Below, one piece after another: positions 1-5,023 of a DNA stretch of 5,023 nt (position 1 is the stretch's first letter; each line of letters starts with the position of its first letter). Location: NCBI GenBank assembly GCA_035553515.1, contig DATNDG010000060.1:1-5023 (forward strand), read 5' to 3'. Both the position numbers and the translations under genes were made by a program. This stretch comes from DAHUYF01 sp035553515 (GTDB taxonomy: Bacteria > Pseudomonadota > Alphaproteobacteria > ATCC43930 > CGMCC-115725). Below the pieces are notes generated by a model that was not told the DNA's origin, ran no database searches, and saw only the letters and a program-made list of their open reading frames with translations.

Positions 1-1895
1 GTCGCCGTGGTGCCCTCGCCGGGCAAGCTGCGCAACTCCAGCCGCCCGCCATGGAGCTCGGCCATCGACTGGGCTAGCGGCAGGCCGAGGCCGGTGCCCT
101 GGTATTTGCGGGCGAGGCGGCTGTCGATCTGGCCGAAGGGGCGCAGCGCGGTCTCGATGTCCTCGGCGGCAATGCCGATGCCGGTGTCCTCGACCGCCAG
201 GCGGAAGCCGTCCGCATCCCGGCTGGCGCTGACCGTGACGCGGCCGCCGCTCGGCGTGAACTTGACCGAATTGGACAGGAGGTTGAGCAGGATCTGCTTC
301 AACCGCCGGCCATCACCGAGCAAATGCGGAAGGTCGGGCGGCAGCGCCTGCGTCAACTGGATGCCGGCGGTCTGGGCGCGCTCGCGCACCAGGCGGAGGC
401 ATGATTCGATCACCGCAACGATATCGACCGTCTCTTCCAGCAGTTCGACCTTGCCGAACTCGACCTTGGCGATGTCGAGGACATCGTTGATCAATGTCAG
501 GAGATGAAGCCCGCTGTCGCGGATGTCGCGGGCGTAGTCGGCGTAGCGCGCATCATTGAGCGGGCCGAAAATCTGGCCGATGAGGATGTCGGAGAAGCCG
601 ATGATGGCGTTCAAGGGCGTGCGCAGCTCGTGGCTCATATTGGCGAGGAACTCGGTCTTGCTGCGACTCGCCAGCTCGGCCTCGTCCTTGGCGCGGCGCA
701 GGTCGACCTCGACGCGCTTGCGCTCGGTGATGTCGGTATAGGTGAAGAGCACGCCGCCATCGGGCATCAGCGCACGGCGGTGCTCGATGATGCGGTTGCG
801 CCGCACCATCTCGACAACGCGCGGCGTGGCACGCAGCACTTCGGCGACGCGCCGCGTCACCAGCGTCTCGATTGGGCCGCTGCCATAGACGCCCTCGATC
901 GCCATGGCGCGCAGGATCCCGGTTATCGACTGCCCGATGCCGACGAACTCGGGCGGTATCTGGAGCAGCTCGATCATGCGGTTGTTCCAGATCTTGATGC
1001 CGCCCTCGGCATCGATGACCAGCAGCCCCTGATCCATGTTGTCGAGCGTGGCGCCGAGGAGCGCGGTCTTCTCCGCCAGTTCCTGCTCGCGCCGCTTCAG
1101 CGCGGTGATGTCGGTCTGCACCACGACGGTGCCGCCGTCGCTGGTGTGCTGCTCCGCGACCTGGATCCAGTGCTCGCCGGTCTGGCGCTCCTCGATCTCG
1201 AAATGGCGCTGGCGATGGCGCGCCATGCGGTCGCGCACCCAATCCTCGACGCGGCCGACCGCCGGCGTCGCCAGCCCGGCTTGCGCGCTCGCGCGGCAGA
1301 TATCCTCGAATTTGGCGCCTGGCACCAAGGCATGCGCAATCGGCGCGTGCAACTCGCGATAGCGGCTGTTGCACAGCACCAGGCGGTCCTCGGCGTCGAG
1401 CAGCATGAAGCTCTCGGGGATGCTCTCGATGGCGTCGGTCAGGCGCGACTGCGCCAGCGCCGCGCGCTCCTCGGCCATCGTCTCGTCGGTCAGGTCGCGC
1501 CCGGTGCCGCGGAAGCCCTTGAACTCGCCGGACGCGTCGAAGATCGGCACGCCGCTGATCGAGAGATGGCGCGGCGCGCCGACGGCGTTGCGGCGGATGA
1601 AGCGGAAGTCGCGGAAGCGCACGCGCATCTCCAGTCGCAGCAGGAGCGGCGGCCAATGCGTCTCCTCCATGCCGGGCAGCCCGACCTCGTCGATGCGCCG
1701 GCCCAGGAAATCGGCGCCAAACAGATCGTTGGGCCGATCGACGCGATCGGACATGTAGGAGAAGCGCAGCTCCTCATCCATCTCCCAGAACCAGTCGGAG
1801 CCGGCCTCGGCGAAGGCGCGCAGCCGCTGCTCGACCTCGGACGCGGCGCCGGGCGGCGGGGTCACTACGGCGATTTGCTTGCGAGGCTTCGACAT
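1..1895 (-). CDS. Soluble three-PAS sensor histidine kinase (3' end of gene cut by window edge)
   Basis: Cytoplasmic two-component sensor kinase: it should autophosphorylate a histidine and pass the phosphate to a response regulator not seen here. The frame is open from ATG 1895 to the edge (631 full codons). It carries three PAS domains at about residues 26-140, 150-265 and 278-395; their ends read GTGRDLTDE, QTDITALKRRE and YTDITERKR. A HisKA domain follows (about 412-480) with the H-box NMSHELRTPLNAII, phosphoacceptor His422. The HATPase_c domain starts near 525 and shows the N-box NLLSN (Asn538/Asn542), the G1 box DTGIGI (Asp570), an F-box-like RPFGQ and the G2 box GTGLGL (from Gly600). 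The last visible residues, GEGTTAT, are the usual final strand, so little is probably missing, although a C-terminal receiver domain cannot be excluded. No signal peptide or membrane segment is seen, so it should sense an intracellular cue. Start: an in-frame TAG lies at 1966-1968 and no other ATG lies between; GTG 1922 is the alternative. The ribosome site is weak. Kinase class is certain; ligand and partner are unknown. Confidence 0.95.
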   Translation of the reverse strand, partial: MSKPRKQIAVVTPPPGAASEVEQRLRAFAEAGSDWFWEMDEELRFSYMSDRVDRPNDLFGADFLGRRIDEVGLPGMEETHWPPLLLRLEMRVRFRDFRFIRRNAVGAPRHLSISGVPIFDASGEFKGFRGTGRDLTDETMAEERAALAQSRLTDAIESIPESFMLLDAEDRLVLCNSRYRELHAPIAHALVPGAKFEDICRASAQAGLATPAVGRVEDWVRDRMARHRQRHFEIEERQTGEHWIQVAEQHTSDGGTVVVQTDITALKRREQELAEKTALLGATLDNMDQGLLVIDAEGGIKIWNNRMIELLQIPPEFVGIGQSITGILRAMAIEGVYGSGPIETLVTRRVAEVLRATPRVVEMVRRNRIIEHRRALMPDGGVLFTYTDITERKRVEVDLRRAKDEAELASRSKTEFLANMSHELRTPLNAIIGFSDILIGQIFGPLNDARYADYARDIRDSGLHLLTLINDVLDIAKVEFGKVELLEETVDIVAVIESCLRLVRERAQTAGIQLTQALPPDLPHLLGDGRRLKQILLNLLSNSVKFTPSGGRVTVSASRDADGFRLAVEDTGIGIAAEDIETALRPFGQIDSRLARKYQGTGLGLPLAQSMAELHGGRLELRSLPGEGTTA

Positions 1896-1931
1896 CGCTG
1901 GCTTGGTTCCGTCCGCGGGCACGCCTAAGCA

Positions 1932-1950
1932 CTCCCGTCTCCGGCGGGAG
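1932..1950 (-). other. Hairpin in the kinase leader
   Basis: The arms ctcccg (1932-1937) and cgggag (1945-1950) are exact inverse complements. One G-T pair and one C-G pair extend the stem inward to a three-base loop. It lies 37 bases upstream of the kinase ATG. It has no T-run, so it is not an ordinary intrinsic terminator. It could be a leader structure or chance in GC-rich DNA. Confidence 0.35.
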
Positions 1951-1966
1951 CACCGCGCGCAGCAAT

Positions 1967-1996
1967 GCTAGAGGGGACCGGTTAACAACCGGTCAA
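1967..1996 (-). promoter_or_regulatory. Candidate sigma70-type promoter for the kinase gene (weak)
   Basis: Minus-strand TTGACC (1996-1991) matches the -35 consensus in 5 of 6 bases. With an 18-base spacer the -10 would be TCTAGC (1972-1967), which matches only 3 of 6. Alphaproteobacterial -10 boxes are often loose, so this is possible but weak. The match falls in the only sizeable gap before the kinase gene, which is where a promoter is expected. Confidence 0.25.
1976..1994. promoter_or_regulatory. Perfect 8+3+8 inverted repeat between the HIT gene and the kinase; possible operator or hairpin
   Basis: GACCGGTT (1976-1983), a three-base spacer, and AACCGGTC (1987-1994) form a perfect inverted repeat. 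On the minus strand it lies 22 bases past the HIT stop codon and about 80 bases before the kinase start. No T-run follows it on either strand, so a canonical Rho-independent terminator is unlikely. It overlaps the TTGACC of a candidate -35 box, which would suit a repressor or activator site for the kinase gene. Role inferred only. Confidence 0.45.
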
Positions 1997-2016
1997 CAAT
2001 CTTCCGCTGGCCGTAT

Positions 2017-2379
2017 CTAAGCTTTTGAAATCATTGGGCCAAGCCGGCGCCCGCCGAAGATATGCACATGGAAGTGCGGGACTTCCTGGTGAGCGTCCCG
2101 GCCGTGATTGGCGAGAATGCGATAGCCGCTCTCGGCAACACCCTGCTGACGGGCGATGGCGCCCACGGCTCGCGTCAAAGCCGTGATCTCGGCGTCGGAT
2201 GCGTTGGCCGAGAAATCGTCGAACGACACATACTCGCCCTTGGGGATCACCAGGATGTGCACGGGCGCCGCGGGCCTGATGTCGTGGAAGGCAAGGACGT
2301 GCTGATCCTCATAAACTTTGCGGCACGGAATCTCGCCGCGCAGGATGCGGGCGAAGACGTTGTTGCGATCATAGGCCAT
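2017..2379 (-). CDS. HIT-family (HinT-like) nucleotide hydrolase
   Basis: A complete 120-residue histidine triad protein, the usual length for the HinT/protein kinase C-interacting branch. The N-terminus NNVFARILRGEIPCRKVYED, the central HDIRPAAPVHILVIPK and the C-terminal QEVPHFHVHIFGGRRLGPM all match the family pattern. The triad is His102, His104 and His106; by analogy with HINT1 the middle histidine is the nucleophile that takes the AMP. Family members hydrolyse adenosine 5'-phosphoramidates and aminoacyl-adenylates in the cytosol; the true substrate here is unknown. Start: ATG 2379 gives MAYDRNNVF with a GGAGG four bases upstream; the longer open frame would run back into hisE. It starts 10 bases after the hisE stop, so the two are probably co-transcribed. 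Adjacency to hisE may hint at a link to AMP-bearing histidine intermediates, but HIT genes also ride along with many operons. Confidence 0.95.
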   Translation of the reverse strand: MAYDRNNVFARILRGEIPCRKVYEDQHVLAFHDIRPAAPVHILVIPKGEYVSFDDFSANASDAEITALTRAVGAIARQQGVAESGYRILANHGRDAHQEVPHFHVHIFGGRRLGPMISKA

Positions 2380-2383
2380 GCCG

Positions 2384-2388
2384 CCTCC
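2384..2388 (-). promoter_or_regulatory. Ribosome binding site of the HIT gene
   Basis: GGAGG on the minus strand, four bases before ATG 2379 and directly after the hisE stop (TGA 2392-2390). It fixes the start at 2379 rather than at the upstream in-frame codon near 2439, which lies inside hisE. Confidence 0.7.
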
Positions 2389-2389
2389 A

Positions 2390-2722
2390 TCAGCTCGCCG
2401 GCCGCGATTTCTTCTCGTCGATGCCCGAAGTGCCGGCACGGCTCTCGAGCGCGCGCCACACCTGCGCCGGCGCTACGCCCGCGCCCGCCCACAGCACGAG
2501 GAGGTGATAGAGCAGGTCGGCGCTCTCGGCGACGATACCCCCGGCGTTGCCGCGCACGCCTTCGATCACGGTCTCGACCGCTTCCTCGCCGAGCTTCTGC
2601 GCGATCTTGGCCGGGCCCGCGGCCAACAGCTTCGCGGTATAGGATTTCGCCGCGTCGCCGCCGCGGCGACTCGCGATCACGGCATAGAGCCGGTCGAGCG
2701 TGCTGCCGTCGATCTCTGCCAT
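2390..2722 (-). CDS. hisE: Phosphoribosyl-ATP pyrophosphohydrolase
   Basis: Catalyses step 2 of histidine biosynthesis, splitting PR-ATP to PR-AMP and pyrophosphate in the cytosol. The 110-residue product is full length for a stand-alone HisE, an all-alpha MazG-like fold. Landmarks: LDRLYAVIASRR near the N-terminus, SYTAKLLAAGPAKIAQKLGEE (residues 27-47), and the metal-binding acidic residues Glu46, Glu47 and Glu50 followed by Glu66 and Asp69 in ESADLLYHLLVLW. The tail SGIDEKKSR is also typical. Start ATG 2722 has GGAG six bases upstream (2729-2732). The frame stays open upstream to about 2824, but that stretch is repeat sequence and would add an atypical N-terminus. No HisI (PR-AMP cyclohydrolase) domain is fused, so hisI must lie elsewhere. 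The gene is separated from hisF by an unrecognised gene and a repeat, whereas hisF and hisE are commonly adjacent in alphaproteobacteria. Confidence 0.96.
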   Translation of the reverse strand: MAEIDGSTLDRLYAVIASRRGGDAAKSYTAKLLAAGPAKIAQKLGEEAVETVIEGVRGNAGGIVAESADLLYHLLVLWAGAGVAPAQVWRALESRAGTSGIDEKKSRPAS

Positions 2723-2738
2723 TTCCCTCTCCCCGCAA

Positions 2739-2829
2739 CGCCCTCGGGCGAGTGCAGCGAAGCAATCTCCCTCAGCTGCGCACTCGGCAGGAGATTGCCG
2801 CGGCGGCCTGCGGCCATCTCGCAATGACA
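2739..2829. repeat. Degenerate dispersed palindromic repeat of the 'TCATTGCGAG ... GCAATCTCC' type
   Basis: On the minus strand this reads TGTCATTGCGAG (2829-2818), then GCAATCTCC (2798-2790), and then its inverse complement GGAGATTGC (2770-2762), which runs on into TTCGCTGCACTCGCCCGAGG. The 9-base inverted repeat 2762-2770/2790-2798 is exact. Smaller hairpins are GGCC-tgc-GGCC (2805-2815) and CGCC-ctcg-GGCG (2739-2750). I recognise the TCATTGCGAG/GAAGCAATCTCC words from a dispersed intergenic repeat seen in many bacterial genomes, including alphaproteobacteria; this is recall, not a search. It fills about half of the 188-base gap upstream of hisE and ends close to the hisE ribosome site. The outer ends are not well matched, so the copy looks degraded. 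The rest of the gap (2830-2910) shows nothing I can name. Confidence 0.6.
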
Positions 2830-2910
2830 GCTTTGCTGCCTAGCAGATCGCCGCCGTTGTGTCACCGCCAGCGGCGCATGGCTGGTCGTCGCTTGCTGCC
2901 CATCCGCCGA

Positions 2911-3942
2911 CTAGACATCGTAGACGTAGTCGCCAAGTTCGAGCGGCTTGCCGGTAGCGCTGGATATCGCAGAAGCCAAGCCATTCGAGTCTTCAACCCC
3001 ATCTGCTGCGCTGATCAGCAACCGCTTGGTCCTGGCACCCCGGTAGTTGGGGCGGCAATCTACGTGCAACCGCGAGCCGCCCGCCCCTTTTGCCGGCCGA
3101 ATGCGGTCGACATGAAAGCCAATCACATCCGTCATCGGCACGAGATAGAGCTGCGCATGACAAAAAATCAGCGCGGCGCGGTCGGCTGAACACCCGATAA
3201 AGCCAAAAAAGCTCGCCATTTCGTTGCGCGGCTCTCGCACAAATTCCAACTCGCTTTGTTCGGCAGGCAATCCGTAAGCCGAGTCGACGGTGATATTCCG
3301 GTAGACCGAAATGCGGTCGATCGGCACAAAGCTGTTCAGCCACCCCAATTCCCCGGCGGTGACGGCCTTTCGCCACCCTGTCTTGATTAAGACGTGGCAG
3401 CCTGTCTTCAGCCTTGGATCGCGCTTGTGCGCGGGGTTTGTCAGCGGTCGTCGCTGCATCTCAGGAGGCCAGACGGTGAGACTCAAAGCGGCAGCACCGA
3501 ATGCCCAGCGTCGGCTCAGTGTGTTAGAGTTATCGGCGAATTTCGGTTCTCCGAGCCTCGCTCCCAGCTCGTTCATCGACGCGAGAAGGTTCTCGCGCGC
3601 ATCATCGCCGATGGACGTGATGCCTGAAAAGTCGGTGGCCGGCACGTCGGGCGAGAATTGAGAAAATACCTGTACAGACAGTGGCCAAAGCAATCCTTTC
3701 ACGATCGGCTGCGGTGTTCTTATCTCGATGACGTCCCATCCGTAAGCGGGGTGCTGTCGAATTCCGTAACGTGCGGCCAGAGCCGCCCGCGGCGATCGCC
3801 AGGAAACGCCGGCAGCGTTCAGCAGTGCATGGATTGGGTTCTCATCCGGCCTGTCGCTACGCTCCGGCGCTCCAGCCACAGCCAACACGCGTTCCTTGGA
3901 ACGACCGTGCGCTAGCAGCGGACGCAGCCATTTCAAAAGCAT
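2911..3942 (-). CDS. Unrecognised 343-residue protein inserted between hisF and hisE
   Basis: I do not recognise this protein. The frame is intact and ends at TAG 2911-2913. ATG 3942 is preferred because GGAG lies nine bases upstream (3952-3955); a TTG at 3975, three bases after the hisF stop, would add 11 residues. No signal peptide or membrane helix is apparent, so a soluble protein is likely. It is rich in tryptophan and aromatics, for example ARYGIRQHPAYGWDVIEIR (57-75), GLLWPLSVQVF (83-93), RRWAFGAAALSLTVWPPEMQ (144-163) and FFGFIGCS (245-252). A basic and aromatic middle includes LIKTGWRKA (185-193). The C-terminus (about 262-343) alternates short hydrophobic strands with a final helix and KPLELGDYVYDV, which could be a beta-rich domain; that is a guess. 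GC is lower than in the his genes: 60-base lines count 29/60 (3661-3720), 33/60 (3121-3180) and 38/60 (3001-3060), against 42/60 in hisF (4321-4380). This and the position suggest acquisition by transfer. It begins 36 bases after hisF, so it could be carried on the his transcript. Confidence 0.75.
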   Translation of the reverse strand: MLLKWLRPLLAHGRSKERVLAVAGAPERSDRPDENPIHALLNAAGVSWRSPRAALAARYGIRQHPAYGWDVIEIRTPQPIVKGLLWPLSVQVFSQFSPDVPATDFSGITSIGDDARENLLASMNELGARLGEPKFADNSNTLSRRWAFGAAALSLTVWPPEMQRRPLTNPAHKRDPRLKTGCHVLIKTGWRKAVTAGELGWLNSFVPIDRISVYRNITVDSAYGLPAEQSELEFVREPRNEMASFFGFIGCSADRAALIFCHAQLYLVPMTDVIGFHVDRIRPAKGAGGSRLHVDCRPNYRGARTKRLLISAADGVEDSNGLASAISSATGKPLELGDYVYDV

Positions 3943-3951
3943 GTCACGAAT

Positions 3952-3955
3952 CTCC
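3952..3955 (-). promoter_or_regulatory. Ribosome binding site of the unrecognised gene
   Basis: GGAG on the minus strand, nine bases before ATG 3942, in the 36-base gap after the hisF stop. It favours ATG 3942 over the TTG at 3975. Confidence 0.5.
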
Positions 3956-3978
3956 GCCCGACAAGCCGAGGCCAAAAG

Positions 3979-4737
<759 letters not shown>

Positions 4738-4743
4738 CGGGCG

Positions 4744-4748
4744 CTCCC
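4744..4748 (-). promoter_or_regulatory. Ribosome binding site of hisF
   Basis: GGGAG on the minus strand, six bases before ATG 4737. It sits just outside the palindrome cluster and decides for MLKM over the internal ATG 4728. Confidence 0.65.
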
Positions 4749-4757
4749 GTTCGTCCG

Positions 4758-4881
4758 CTCTCTGCCCTTCAAGGGGGGAGAGGGAGGGGCCCACGCCGCA
4801 GGCGTGGGAGGGTGAGGTGGGTCGCCGACGGAGAACCCCCCACCTCTCCCTAACCCTCTCCGCCCCCGAGGGCGGAGAGGG
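4758..4881. repeat. Cluster of nested palindromes (REP/BIME-like mosaic) in the hisA-hisF spacer
   Basis: Four stem-loops are packed end to end. (a) 4758-4782: CTCTC...GGGGGGAGAG around a TTCAA loop, with one mismatch and one G-T pair. (b) 4790-4808: CCCACGCC-gca-GGCGTGGG, perfect. (c) 4809-4821 with 4839-4851: AGGGTGAGGTGGG/CCCACCTCTCCCT, 13 positions with a single mismatch and a 17-base loop. (d) 4854-4865 with 4870-4881: CCCTCTCCGCCC-ccga-GGGCGGAGAGGG, a perfect 12-base stem. The words GGGAGAGGG and CCCTCTCC recur on both arms, so alternative long-range folds are possible. This is the look of dispersed palindromic intergenic repeats known from GC-rich alphaproteobacteria. No transposase is present, so if mobile it would depend on one elsewhere. 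Confidence 0.75.
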
Positions 4882-4896
4882 AACGAGCCAGCCCGG

Positions 4897-4919
4897 AAGA
4901 CAATGTCAGCCATTGTCTT
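4897..4919 (-). other. Perfect 9-bp hairpin overlapping the hisA stop codon
   Basis: The arms AAGACAATG (4897-4905) and CATTGTCTT (4911-4919) are exact inverse complements with the five-base loop TCAGC. On the transcript the stem begins inside the hisA TAA stop. It is AT-rich compared with its surroundings and is followed by CCGGGC rather than a U-run, so it is a poor intrinsic terminator. It could protect the hisA 3' end or modulate read-through into hisF. Confidence 0.55.
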
Positions 4920-5023
4920 AATTCTCTAACATCCGCAGCGCCGCGCGCAGATCGAGACGCCCGTCATAGAGCGCGCGGCCACAGATCACGCCGGCGATGC
5001 CGTCCCTCTCATGCGCCTTGAGC
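4918..5023 (-). CDS. hisA: Phosphoribosylformimino-AICAR-phosphate isomerase HisA, C-terminal end only
   Basis: Only the last 34 residues lie in the window. HisA isomerises ProFAR to PRFAR (step 4 of histidine synthesis) just before the HisH/HisF reaction. The visible segment, beginning LKAHERDGIAGVICGRALYD and ending ALRMLEN, matches the C-terminal phosphate-binding loop and last helix of the HisA barrel; GVIxGRALYDGRLD is diagnostic for HisA when it precedes hisF. The TAA stop is at 4920-4918 and lies inside a hairpin. The gene starts beyond the right edge. Confidence 0.93.
   Translation of the reverse strand, partial: LKAHERDGIAGVICGRALYDGRLDLRAALRMLEN

Noticed and set aside
553..1656. 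Long minus-strand open frame (367 codons) inside the kinase
   Set aside because: It is one base out of register with the kinase frame; its Arg/Ala/Pro-rich product scrambles the H-box that the true frame reads as NMSHELRTP.
504..1928. Long plus-strand open frame (474 codons) opposite the kinase gene
   Set aside because: It is antisense to clear PAS/HisKA/HATPase motifs and has the Ala/Asp/Leu/Arg-rich make-up typical of shadows in GC-rich DNA; no domain is recognisable.
1976..1994. Rho-independent terminator after the HIT gene
   Set aside because: The stem is good but neither strand has a following T-run; kept only as an inverted repeat or possible operator.
2390..2824. N-terminally extended form of HisE starting near 2824
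   Set aside because: The extra 34 codons are translated repeat sequence; ATG 2722 has a good ribosome site and gives the normal HisE length.
2062..3189. Plus-strand open frame of 375 codons covering the HIT gene, hisE and part of the unrecognised gene
   Set aside because: It runs antisense to two well-identified genes and has a low-complexity Arg/Ala/Pro composition.

Overview
The window is a stretch of a high-GC, tightly packed bacterial chromosome. All five genes and the one unrecognised coding region read leftwards (minus strand). The gene set (hisA, hisF and hisE in that order, followed by a HIT/HinT-type hydrolase and a soluble multi-PAS histidine kinase), the GC content (one 60-base line inside hisF counts 42/60 G+C) and the style of the intergenic palindromes suggest an alphaproteobacterium of the Rhizobiales/Rhodospirillales kind. 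That assignment is inference; no rRNA or other marker is present.

Layout from right to left, which is the direction of transcription. (1) 5023-4918: last 34 residues of HisA. (2) 4917-4738: a 180-base spacer packed with hairpins, namely one at the hisA stop codon and a cluster of nested palindromes of the dispersed-repeat (REP/BIME-like) type. (3) 4737-3979: complete hisF, the cyclase subunit of imidazole glycerol phosphate synthase. (4) 3942-2911: an intact 343-codon gene that I do not recognise, of visibly lower GC, sitting between hisF and hisE. (5) 2910-2723: a second repeat-bearing spacer holding a degenerate element of the 'TCATTGCGAG ... GCAATCTCC' dispersed family. (6) 2722-2390: complete hisE, phosphoribosyl-ATP pyrophosphohydrolase. 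(7) 2379-2017: a HIT-family nucleotide hydrolase, 10 bases after hisE. (8) 2016-1896: a 121-base spacer with two inverted repeats and a possible promoter. (9) 1895 to the left edge: a cytoplasmic sensor histidine kinase with three PAS domains, cut by the window a few residues before the expected end of its ATPase domain.

HisE, HisA and HisF catalyse steps 2, 4 and 5 of histidine biosynthesis, with HisF working together with HisH. HinT-like enzymes cleave adenosine-nucleotide phosphoramidates, so a link with the AMP-containing intermediates of the pathway is conceivable but unproven. The kinase looks like an independent transcription unit. The least ordinary aspect of the window is that the his operon has been opened in two places: by a palindrome cluster between hisA and hisF, and by an unrecognised lower-GC gene plus a different repeat between hisF and hisE. 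No RNA gene, CRISPR array, transposase or integrase is visible, and no clearly novel multi-gene system can be supported.
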